Source of the DNA: CAWCDJ01 sp963794265
GTDB taxonomy: Bacteria; Acidobacteriota; Terriglobia; Bryobacterales; Bryobacteraceae
Length of the DNA: 64,000 bases
NCBI GenBank assembly: GCA_963794265.1
Contig: CAWCDJ010000003.1
Coordinates: forward strand, 1,550,001 to 1,614,000
Direction of reading: 5' to 3'
This document shows, in pieces, positions 9,063 to 17,218 of this stretch (its first letter is position 1; each line of letters begins with the position of its first letter). The notes under the pieces are model-generated. The model ran no database searches. It was given only the letters and a program-made list of their open reading frames with translations, and was not told where the DNA came from. A program made the position numbers and the translations under genes.

Positions 9063-9139
9063 CGGGGCGTAGCGCAGCCTGGTAGCGCACCTGCCTTGGG
9101 CGCAGGGGGTCGGGCGTTCAAATCGCCCCGCCCCGACCA
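9063..9139 (+). tRNA. tRNA-Pro (anticodon TGG)
   Basis: A 77-base cloverleaf: acceptor CGGGGCG pairs with CGCCCCG, the anticodon stem CCTGC/GCAGG holds the loop CTTGGGC (anticodon TGG), the T arm is GGGCG-TTCAAAT-CGCCC, and CCA (9137-9139) is encoded. It lies between IS debris on both sides, which fits tRNA genes being insertion hot spots, but no integrase is beside it. Confidence 0.95.
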
Positions 9140-9224
9140 TTAGAATCAGTAGTTTAGCAGGTGCTCGTCGGCGTAGTCCAGTGCATTTAGGTGCAGATTT
9201 CGATTTCTTAAAGGCCGGGACGTT

Positions 9225-9701
9225 TTGTCGTCCAGGTATTTCAGCGCCCGATTGCTTGCCTTAAGCCGCCCCAAATCGACTCCAGTGAACTCCCTCGTAA
9301 GAGACGTTGCACGCCACCTGCGCTACCGCCCATTGCCGCACATTGTCGGCCACACAGTGACCGTCCCTTCGCTTGCGGCGATCATCAGTGAGATCGAGCG
9401 CAATTTGACCGCATTGCTACCCGGTCTTCGATTTCACGGAGTAGAAGAAAACAACACTGCACTTTCCCTTGCGAAATATGGCATTGTCGATCTCACATTC
9501 AACATCAGTGGGGTTGCGTGGGAACCGGGCGATGCGCCGGGCATTTCTATCCTGGAACAGCTTGGCTTCCTGATGCGTCCCGGCGACCTGAAACTCGTTA
9601 CGAGTCGAGACACGGACCCGACATGCCTTGAAGAGACGGTATCGCCCAAAACCGAAGCGTTCTGCGCCTCTTCATTGAGGAACAGCCCGGTCGCAACATG
9701 A
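9225..9701 (+). CDS. Hypothetical protein, possibly a remnant
   Basis: An open frame of 158 codons lies in the IS-rich stretch. The central part (PSLAAIISEIERNLTALLPGL, YGIVDLTFNISG) looks protein-like, but the N-terminus has no good ribosome site and I recognise no domain. Because it is surrounded by broken genes, it may be a truncated piece of a larger protein or not coding at all. Confidence 0.3.
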   Translation: MSSRYFSARLLALSRPKSTPVNSLVRDVARHLRYRPLPHIVGHTVTVPSLAAIISEIERNLTALLPGLRFHGVEENNTALSLAKYGIVDLTFNISGVAWEPGDAPGISILEQLGFLMRPGDLKLVTSRDTDPTCLEETVSPKTEAFCASSLRNSPVAT

Positions 9702-9771
9702 AGGAACACATGCTTGCGATGGCAACGGGTGGCGGCATGAACGCCGCTTTCGTTGATCCGTTCTTCTCAGC

Positions 9772-10305
9772 CTATTTCCCGAAGGATCTGGTAGTGACCG
9801 ATGCGTGCCTGAGCAATGCCACGTTCATTTGGTTCCACAGCCACTTCTGGATGTAAGCAGCTTGGTGATCCAGGGAACCAGTTGGACTAAGAAAGAACAC
9901 TCCAATAAACTTCAGTGAGTGGCGTGCAAAAGAACCCTTCAAATTGGCATGGCCTCTGGAGAGCAACGAGATCATCCTTCGAGGAGCATAGAGACGAGAA
10001 GTGGCTATCCCAATGAGTGTCCACAACAGCTTCTTGTCGGGGGCAAAGACGTTCCAGTGACCCGCAGTCGCTTTGGTATCTTGCCCCTTGAGGTCTTCAA
10101 TCGAGTGCGGTTTCCTCTCAGTTCCAAATTCGTCGTCAATCCAGACCCACTCGTAACCGAGGCTTTGAATAGCCGTCAGCGTGAGGCGAATGACGTGAAA
10201 GCGATAGGCTACGATCCGGGCGTTGAGGAAGTGTTTGCGGACGATCGCCCGGTACACACTCGCCAGATCGATACAGACGACGCGCACGCGCTCCTTGCCC
10301 GGCAA
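9772..10305 (-). pseudogene. ISL3-type transposase fragment fused to unrelated sequence
   Basis: The first 41 residues of this minus-strand frame (RVRVVCIDLASVYRAIVRKH, then FLNARIVAYRFHVIRL) match the catalytic core of ISL3-family transposases, in which D.s..Y and D.FHv.kl are conserved. The usual DRFH aspartate is a tyrosine here. After that point the sequence no longer resembles the family and I do not recognise it. No intact inverted repeats were found, so this is inactive debris. Confidence 0.5.
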
Positions 10306-10335
10306 CTTCGCCAGAGATAATCATCCAGCGCAGCT

Positions 10336-10527
10336 TCACTGCGTCCCAGCAGTACATCGAAGATCGTGTGCATGGAGCCAATCTGATAACTCCAGCAATT
10401 GTTTGGTGGTGGTACCGAATACGCGCTTCTCCTTGCGGTCGCGTCCGGCTTCCCAGATCAAGACGCAAGCGGCCACGGTGTCCTTGTGGACATCCATGCC
10501 ACAGCAGCATCGGTAGAGAACGTCCAT
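10336..10527 (-). pseudogene. IS110-family transposase N-terminal fragment
   Basis: The frame begins MDVLYRCCCGMDVHKDTVAA and continues with a R.FGTTTKQLLELSDWL segment, the standard N-terminus of IS110/IS1111 transposases, including the first acidic residue in GMDVHKD. It stops after 63 codons where the family would continue with the E.TG.YW motif, so only about a fifth of the gene is left. The gene fragment to its left is a different family. Confidence 0.7.
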
Positions 10528-10814
10528 ACGGCCCCCTGCCGCGCAGCGGAGGTCCGCCTTGAGATTCGAATCTCTCCCGCGTGCTCTCGTTTCCGAGGCG
10601 ACAGTCCACTGTTCCGGACGACGGACCGGCCAAACCGAATTTCGGGCTCAGGGCACCACTAAATGTCGCGACCTTGATCTGCTGGTTACGGCGTGATCCA
10701 CTCCACCTCGGCTCGCCACCATTTTCATCCGCGCCTGTGGTCCATAGACCATGCGGAACTACTTTGCACTAACCGGACATTCTCACGTGGCGGCGACATC
10801 GCGGCGGCCTACAC

Positions 10815-10843
10815 TTGCCAATCCCGCCAATCAGGGGCATAAT
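10815..10843 (+). promoter_or_regulatory. Promoter of the second TonB receptor
   Basis: TTGCCA (10815-10820), 17 bases, CATAAT (10838-10843), about 30 bases before the chosen ATG at 10874. It lacks the GGAT palindrome seen in the first receptor promoter. Confidence 0.6.
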
Positions 10844-10873
10844 CGTGTCAGTTTCAAGAGGGAGTTGCGCACG

Positions 10874-13800
10874 ATGATCAATGGAGTTGTCCGACGACTT
10901 CTTTCCCGTAGGCCTGTCGGCTGGCTGCGAATGGCCGGCCCTATGATCCTCCTAATCGGTTCTGCCTTTGCCCAGCAGGCCCAGCTCACCGGCCGCGTTA
11001 CGGATAGCACCGGCTCGGTGATTCCGGACGTGAAGGTCACCGTCACCAACACCGGAACCGGCGTTGCGCGGGACACCACAACCAACGGCTTGGGCTACTA
11101 TACGGTTCCCCTGCTGCCACCTGGCAACTACAAGATCACTGCTGCCAAGCAGGGGTTTCGGACGCGGGAGCAGACCGGCATCGTGCTCCAGGTGGACCAG
11201 CAGGCGACACTCGACTTCACGATGGAGGTGGGCGAGTTGACGCAGCAGGTCTCGGTGGATGCAGCCGCCCCCCTGCTCGATAGTGTCGAAGCCAGCGTCG
11301 GCCAAGTGATCGAGAATCGCGAAGTCGTGGAAATGCCCCTGAACGGACGGAACTACATCACGCTGGGACTGCTTACGGCGGGCACCTCCGAGCCGATTGC
11401 CGGCAGCCGTGCCCAAGGCTTCAGTTCCGGCGGGCAGCGCCTCTCCGCCAATAACTATCTGCTCGACGGCGCCGACAACAACAGCTACGAAACCGCCGAC
11501 GCCGGCCGCATGGGCGGAATGGTCGCGCCTTCCATCGACGCGGTGCAGGAATTCAAGGTAGAGACCAATTCCTACTCGGCCGAATACGGCCGCGGCACCG
11601 GAGCCACGATCAACGTGACCATCAAGTCCGGGACCAACGAAATCCACGGTGCCGCGTTCGAGTTTCTGCGCAACGATGTGGTGGATGCCAAGAACTTCTT
11701 TGCCAGTCCCGCGCAAGCCAAGCCCCAATACCAGCGCAACCAGTATGGTTTCGCTGCCGGCGGCCCCATCGTCAAGAACAAGCTATTTATTTTCGGCGAC
11801 TGGGAGGGCACCAACATCCGCCAGGCGCAGAGCGCGGTGGACACCATCCCCACGGTCGCGGAGCGGGCCGGCGATTTCTCGCAATTAACCGCCAAAGCCC
11901 TCAAGAATCCGCTGAACGCCGGTGCTCCGTTCCCCGGCAATGTCATTCCCACTTCGATGCTCGATCCCATCGCCGCCAGGCTGATCGATCTTTACCCCTC
12001 CCCGCAGAACGGCAATCTCAGCGCCAACTACGTTTACGGCGGCCCGAGCGATGAGGACGACAAGCGCTGGGATATCCGCACCGATTACACAGTCCGCGCG
12101 AAGGACAACCTTTATGCGCGCCTGAGCCACTACGGCGTCACCATTCCGGGCATCCTGAATCTGCCGCCGCCGGCGTTCGGCGCCAATGCGTTCGACGAGA
12201 ACATCACCGGCTGGAACAACGGCCTCGGCTGGAACCACATTTTCTCCGGATCGCTGGTGGCCGTCACGCGCGTTTCCTGGGCGTACAACCAGTTCGGGCG
12301 CGTCAACCCGGCGGTGGCCGGCTCCGATAACCTGAACGCGAAGTATGGCATCCCGGGCGGCGACAATAGTATCCCCGGCGGCATGTCGCAGTTCGGCATC
12401 ACCGGATACACCCAGTTGGGTATCGGCGCCAACAACCCGACCATTCGCGATTCCCAGACGCGTCAGGCCATGAGCGACCTCAACTGGTCGCACGGTGCCC
12501 ATGACCTGAAGTTCGGCGTCAACGTAATCCGCATTCAGAACAACATCGTCAACGATAACTTCACCATCGGCAACTGGGCCTTCAACGGCCAGTTCACCGG
12601 GGACGGCATGGCCGATTTCCTGCTCGGCTGGTCCAACCAGTGGACCTCTTCCACCGTGGAAAGGGTGAACCTACGCGGCTGGCTGCCCGCCGCCTACGTG
12701 CAAGACGACTGGAAAATCAGCCCCAAGCTGACGCTGAATCTGGGCATGCGTTATGAAGTCAGCCTGCCGTTTTACGATACGCAAAACCGCTACGCCAACC
12801 TGGCTATGCTTGGTCCAACCACCGCCACCATGGTGCTGGCAAGCGGCAGCGGCGGCTACTTCGGACGCTCTCTCGTGGATGTCGACCGCAACGGCTGGGA
12901 GCCGCGCATCGGCCTGGCTTATCAAGCCAATTCCAAGACCGTGATCCGCACTGGCTACGGCATCTACCGCACCTACTTCGAGCCCATGGGCGACCAGCAG
13001 TTCCTCTCTAACAATCCGCCCTTCGCCTACCAGGTGAACGTGACCGGCAGCCAGACGGCGCCAGCGGTGGCGCTGCAGAACGGCCCGGCGGCGGGAGCGG
13101 TGACGCTGGCGCACGCCACCGGCCTGACATTTGCGCAGTTTCCAAGCAGTCCGCGCCGCGCCTACGCGCAGCAGTGGAATTTCAACGTGCAGAGGGAGCT
13201 GGCACCGAGCTGGATGCTCGAAGCCGGCTACTCCGGCGTGAAGGGAGTGCATCTGATCAACCGCTTCGACGGCAACTTTGCGCCGCCTGAGCCTGGCAAC
13301 ATCAACGCCAACCGCCCCATCCAGAGCGCCGTCATTCCGCCCACCGGGCAGGTGGTCTCGCCTCTTGGGGGCATCTACGAGTACGTCTTTGCCGGCAACT
13401 CCAATTACCAGGCGCTGGTAGTCCAGCTCAACAAGCAATTCGGCCACGGGCTGACGTGGCTGACCTCCTACACGTGGTCGAAAACCATGGGCGATGTCTG
13501 CTCGGATTCCGCCGACGGCAGCTCGCCCAATTGCGGCTTTCAGGATCCCAACAACATGCGTGCTGAAAAATCGCTGGATAACCAGAACATGAGTCAGCGG
13601 TTCATTTCGAGCGTGCTTTACGAGATCCCGGTAGGCCGCGGGCGCCGCTTCGGCTCGCAACTGCCGGCCATCGCCAACACCATCCTCGGCGGATGGCAAA
13701 TCGGCGGCATCTTCACCCGCCACACCGGCCTGCCCTACACGATCGTCGATAACGGGAACCCCGCCAACAGCGGCAGCCTGCTGATCGAATCCCGCCCCAA

Positions 13801-14131
13801 CCTGGTGGGCGATCCGTACTCGGTGCCGTGGAGCGTCAGGCAGGCGTTCAACACCGCGGCCTTCGCCATCCAGCCCCTATATACCTACGGCAGTCTGGGC
13901 CGCAACACAATGTCCATGCCGACCATCACGAACCTCGACCTGATCCTCTCGAAGATCTTCACGATCACTGAGCGCGTGAAGTTACAGGGCCGCTTCGAGG
14001 CCTTCAATGCGACCAATACGCCGCCGTTCACCTCGGCTCCCGGCGCAACCGTCGGCACCGCCGCATTCGGACAGACGACCGCCGCCGGTGCGCCCCGGCA
14101 GTTGCAGTTCGGCTTGAAAGCGCTTTTCTAA
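10874..14131 (+). CDS. TonB-dependent receptor, Oar-like
   Basis: The 1085-residue protein starts at 10874 with ribosome site GGGAG; a longer frame from 10751 would overlap the promoter. Signal peptide 1-34 (ends AFA-Q), carboxypeptidase-regulatory fold about 37-120 (LTGRVTDSTGSVIPDV), then a plug (LDGADNNSYE, DAVQEFKVETNSYSAEYG, GTNEIHGAAFEFLRND) and a long beta barrel ending in LQFGLKALF with the terminal aromatic residue. It is full length for the family and lies in the outer membrane. A sulfatase follows 245 bases downstream, which suggests uptake of sulfated glycan products. The N-terminal domain resembles that of the receptor at 1-1778. Confidence 0.93.
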   Translation: MINGVVRRLLSRRPVGWLRMAGPMILLIGSAFAQQAQLTGRVTDSTGSVIPDVKVTVTNTGTGVARDTTTNGLGYYTVPLLPPGNYKITAAKQGFRTREQTGIVLQVDQQATLDFTMEVGELTQQVSVDAAAPLLDSVEASVGQVIENREVVEMPLNGRNYITLGLLTAGTSEPIAGSRAQGFSSGGQRLSANNYLLDGADNNSYETADAGRMGGMVAPSIDAVQEFKVETNSYSAEYGRGTGATINVTIKSGTNEIHGAAFEFLRNDVVDAKNFFASPAQAKPQYQRNQYGFAAGGPIVKNKLFIFGDWEGTNIRQAQSAVDTIPTVAERAGDFSQLTAKALKNPLNAGAPFPGNVIPTSMLDPIAARLIDLYPSPQNGNLSANYVYGGPSDEDDKRWDIRTDYTVRAKDNLYARLSHYGVTIPGILNLPPPAFGANAFDENITGWNNGLGWNHIFSGSLVAVTRVSWAYNQFGRVNPAVAGSDNLNAKYGIPGGDNSIPGGMSQFGITGYTQLGIGANNPTIRDSQTRQAMSDLNWSHGAHDLKFGVNVIRIQNNIVNDNFTIGNWAFNGQFTGDGMADFLLGWSNQWTSSTVERVNLRGWLPAAYVQDDWKISPKLTLNLGMRYEVSLPFYDTQNRYANLAMLGPTTATMVLASGSGGYFGRSLVDVDRNGWEPRIGLAYQANSKTVIRTGYGIYRTYFEPMGDQQFLSNNPPFAYQVNVTGSQTAPAVALQNGPAAGAVTLAHATGLTFAQFPSSPRRAYAQQWNFNVQRELAPSWMLEAGYSGVKGVHLINRFDGNFAPPEPGNINANRPIQSAVIPPTGQVVSPLGGIYEYVFAGNSNYQALVVQLNKQFGHGLTWLTSYTWSKTMGDVCSDSADGSSPNCGFQDPNNMRAEKSLDNQNMSQRFISSVLYEIPVGRGRRFGSQLPAIANTILGGWQIGGIFTRHTGLPYTIVDNGNPANSGSLLIESRPNLVGDPYSVPWSVRQAFNTAAFAIQPLYTYGSLGRNTMSMPTITNLDLILSKIFTITERVKLQGRFEAFNATNTPPFTSAPGATVGTAAFGQTTAAGAPRQLQFGLKALF

Positions 14132-14376
14132 GAACGAGGCCCCGATGAACGCCGACCCGGTTGTTTGTCCTGGCCGCTACCGCGGCATTTGCCCAGGCGC
14201 CGTGCTTATTACGCGCATCGCGGCGAAATCCGACCCGCTGGCAATCACCGCCGCCAGCACGCACGAGCCATTCGCCGTTGCCGGACCGCAGAACGCCATC
14301 CCGGGAGAACGTCGCTGCGCTTTCGAGGCGCTGCTGAAGCCGGGTCGCATCGATTCATCTAATCCAGGGAGGAAAC
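14132..14376 (+). other. Gap between receptor and sulfatase with decayed coding look
   Basis: The 245-base stretch has a frame with a signal-like piece (FVLAATAAFAQAP) directly after the receptor stop but no continuous domain. It may be the remains of a small secreted protein. I see no terminator. Confidence 0.3.
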
Positions 14377-15864
14377 GTGGCAGATAACGTGGACAACCAA
14401 TTGCGTCGTTCATTCTTAAAGGCCGGCGCCGGAGCGCTCGGGAGCATAGCTCTAGCGTCCGACACGGCAGCAGCCCAGAGCGGTGGATTCCGCCGGCCCA
14501 ATCTCATTTACGTCACCACCGACGGTCATCGTCCCGATGCCCTCAGCCTGAACGGCAACCGGATTCTCGAAACCCCCAACTTCGACCGCGTCGGCAGGGA
14601 AGGCATCCAGTTCCGCAATTCGTTCGTGACCAATGCCCTCTGCCTGCCGTCCCGCGCGACCGCCCTCACCGGCCTCTACAGCCATAACACGGGGTGCGTG
14701 GACAATATGAACCGCGCCATTCCCACCGACACCACGCTCTTCACCGACTTGCTGCGCAGCGGCGGGTACGAGGTCGGACTCTTCGGGAAGTGCCACGTGC
14801 GCGATCTCGGGAAGCGCCAGTTCGACTACTACTTCGGCTATCCCGGCGCCGCCACCGATTATTTCTGGCCCGTCATTACCGAAGGCTCCCACGGAGAGGT
14901 CGGCAAGCCGACCCGCTACGAAGGATACGTCGAAGACATCGTGATGGACCGTGCCATCCGCTGGATGAAGCAGCCTCGCTCGAAACCCTTCTGCATGATC
15001 TTTTGGTTCCAGTCGCCGCACGCGCCCTTCTTCCGCCCGCGGCGCCTGCTCGATCTGTATGACGGCGTTCGGGTCCCCAAGCCCGCGACCTTCGACGACG
15101 ACCTCAAAGGCTATCCGGGCAAGCCCCGCGCTTTCGCCGAGGCCGACGACCGCATCGGCGATTACACCGTCGATTCCTTGACCAAGAACAACTGCGCCCG
15201 CTCCCACGAAGAACTGGTCAAGGACTATTACGCTGGTATCGTCTCCGCCGACGAAAACATGGCCAAGATGTTCCAGACCTTGACCGATCTGGGCCAGTTG
15301 GACGACACGGCCATGATGTTCTCCTCCGACCACGGATTCTTCCTCGGCGAATGGCGCAAGTACGACAAGCGGTTCATGCACGAGCCCTCGATCCGCACCC
15401 CGATGCTGATCCGCTACCCGCGCCTGATCCGTGCCGGCAGGACCGCCGACCAGATGGTGACCAACCTCGATATCGCGCCCACGTTCCTCGAACTGGCCGG
15501 TGTTCCCATCCCCCGCCACATGCAGGGGCTTAGCATGGTTCCGCTGCTCAAGGGCGAAACTCCCAAGACCTGGCGTAAGGACTGGCTGTACGAATATTAC
15601 GAATATCCTGGCTCGCACGCCGTGCGCAAGCATCGCGGCGTCCGCACCGAGCGCTACAAGTTCATCCACTACTATGAAGCGCCAGAGGAATTCGAAATGT
15701 ACGATCTGGAAAGCGACCCCGGTGAGTTGCACAACCTCTACGGGGACGCGCGCCACCGGTCGCTCGCGACCGACCTGAGCCGGCGCCTGGAGGAACTGCG
15801 CCGCGAAACCGATGATCACTACGTGTATCAGCCGCCGACGGTGCGTAATCCCGTCATGGGCTAA
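14377..15864 (+). CDS. Tat-exported type I sulfatase
   Basis: The 495-residue protein starts with GTG after GGGAGG. It has a twin-arginine leader (LRRSFLKAGAGALGSIALAS), then PNLIYVTTDGHRPD with metal aspartate D49, and the sulfatase signature CLPSRATALTG, in which Cys89 is converted to formylglycine. MMFSSDHGFFLGEWRKYDKR supplies the second metal site. The C-terminal part (FEMYDLESDPGELHNLYGD) is typical of sulfatases acting on carbohydrates. The N-terminal metal motif has one Asp where many families have two. It probably removes sulfate from polysaccharides taken up by the neighbouring receptor. Confidence 0.93.
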   Translation: MADNVDNQLRRSFLKAGAGALGSIALASDTAAAQSGGFRRPNLIYVTTDGHRPDALSLNGNRILETPNFDRVGREGIQFRNSFVTNALCLPSRATALTGLYSHNTGCVDNMNRAIPTDTTLFTDLLRSGGYEVGLFGKCHVRDLGKRQFDYYFGYPGAATDYFWPVITEGSHGEVGKPTRYEGYVEDIVMDRAIRWMKQPRSKPFCMIFWFQSPHAPFFRPRRLLDLYDGVRVPKPATFDDDLKGYPGKPRAFAEADDRIGDYTVDSLTKNNCARSHEELVKDYYAGIVSADENMAKMFQTLTDLGQLDDTAMMFSSDHGFFLGEWRKYDKRFMHEPSIRTPMLIRYPRLIRAGRTADQMVTNLDIAPTFLELAGVPIPRHMQGLSMVPLLKGETPKTWRKDWLYEYYEYPGSHAVRKHRGVRTERYKFIHYYEAPEEFEMYDLESDPGELHNLYGDARHRSLATDLSRRLEELRRETDDHYVYQPPTVRNPVMG

Positions 15865-16112
15865 CCCCCGGCGCCGGTTCCCCGGCGGCGCATAACCAGA
15901 ACGATCAGGGTGGCGGCGAAGCCCGGCAGAGCACTCGCCGACGGGCCCCTGCGGTCCTGCCCCATGGCAGAACCCACAAACGGCGGATTTTGGGCAAAGA
16001 TTTGCACCAGGCGAATCTATAGCCACTCCAGTTAGCCGAGGTTAATATCACCGCACTGACCAGTTACCACGATGAATCGGTTCGCAGTCTACTGTTACTT
16101 TGGCGTAACAAG

Positions 16113-17162
16113 ATGCGGAAATCCTGTTTTTCGGCGCGACACTTCCCGCTCCCTCTGCCGGCGCTCGTCGTGTTTGCGGCAGCCGGCCTCAGTGCGCAAA
16201 GCGGTATCGGAATTACATGGCAGGAACTCCCCGCAAACCCGGCTGTCGCTCCTGGAAACTGTTTATCCTGGCGTTGCGCCGGCACCACTGACCCGAGCTT
16301 GCTGCTCAACACCGACGGCAGCGTGTCGGTCTGGTTCACGACAATCGGCATCAGGGTGGAGTCGGGCAGTTTCGTCGCAGACGGTCCGTATTTTGGCCGA
16401 GCATCCGGCATGCCCGGCGGCCAAATATCGTTCTCGCCGGAAGGCTCCATCTTCCCTGTGGGACCGGACGGTGCCTGGGATAAGTACCTGGAAACTCCAA
16501 GCGTCCGGCGCAATCCGGATGGGACGCTGACCATGTGGTACATGGGTCATCCGAGCTTTGGCATATCCAATACGGCGATTGGCCAAATAGTCTCTACAGA
16601 CGGTCTGGGCACGAAGTGGATCCGGCCCGCTTTTCCCATCTATCGGCCCTCGCCCGGCGCATGGGATTCCGGGTTTATCACGGGGCCGAGCGCGACCCAA
16701 GGTCCAAATGGACGCTGGTATCTCTATTATTCCGGCGCGGGACCGACGGGAGTGGAGGGCGTGGGACTACTGATATCAAGCGACGGCTTCAACTGGGAGC
16801 CGTACCGTGACGGCCCAGTTCTTCCGTCGCAACCCGGCGCATGGGACGGTGAGATCCTTGAGGAATGCGTCGTCTATTGCAAGGGACGGTTTTGGATGTG
16901 GTACTCGGCTTACCGCGGGCCATTGACCTCCACCACTCCGATATCGATTGGCCTGGCAACATCGCCCGACGGTATTTCTTGGACCCGTTATCAAAAGAAT
17001 CCCGTGATTCATCCGGGCACACCCGGGAGTTGGGATGATCTACGGGTATTGGCTCCGGATGTGGTAATCGAACCCGATGGGTCGTTGCTTATGGCAGCCT
17101 ATGGGATGTCGCGGACCGACGCGACCGCCGGATCGATCGGTTTTTGGTACTCTCGCCCGTAG
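16113..17162 (+). CDS. Secreted five-bladed beta-propeller glycosidase-like protein (GH43/GH32 type)
   Basis: The 349-residue protein has a signal peptide (LPALVVFAAAGLSAQ). The rest has repeated blade motifs: LTMWYMGHPSF, WYLYYSGAGPTGVEGVGLL, RFWMWYSAYRGP and IGLATSPDGISWTRYQKNPV, each with the W.MWY and S.DG..W pattern of GH43/GH32/GH130-like propellers. The catalytic acids cannot be assigned by eye. Start at 16113 gives the signal peptide. It follows the sulfatase on the same strand after 248 bases and converges with the fusion gene ending at 17219. Related members cleave arabinan, xylan or fructan. Confidence 0.7.
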   Translation: MRKSCFSARHFPLPLPALVVFAAAGLSAQSGIGITWQELPANPAVAPGNCLSWRCAGTTDPSLLLNTDGSVSVWFTTIGIRVESGSFVADGPYFGRASGMPGGQISFSPEGSIFPVGPDGAWDKYLETPSVRRNPDGTLTMWYMGHPSFGISNTAIGQIVSTDGLGTKWIRPAFPIYRPSPGAWDSGFITGPSATQGPNGRWYLYYSGAGPTGVEGVGLLISSDGFNWEPYRDGPVLPSQPGAWDGEILEECVVYCKGRFWMWYSAYRGPLTSTTPISIGLATSPDGISWTRYQKNPVIHPGTPGSWDDLRVLAPDVVIEPDGSLLMAAYGMSRTDATAGSIGFWYSRP

Positions 17163-17218
17163 CCGTCGGAGGGCGTTCCGGTGTGATCGAAGCGGTCGAA
17201 CATTGCCCCCGTGCTACC

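Noticed and set aside
9225..9701. Resemblance of the hypothetical frame to a type VI secretion baseplate protein (TssE)
   Set aside because: Only a vague pattern match in one helix and one strand; no neighbouring type VI genes, so I kept it as unknown.
12671..13723. A 350-codon minus-strand frame
   Set aside because: Antisense to the TonB receptor barrel.
14452..16026. A 524-codon open frame on the minus strand
   Set aside because: It is the mirror of the sulfatase gene. Its sequence has no domain, low structural quality and is caused by GC-rich codons on the plus strand.
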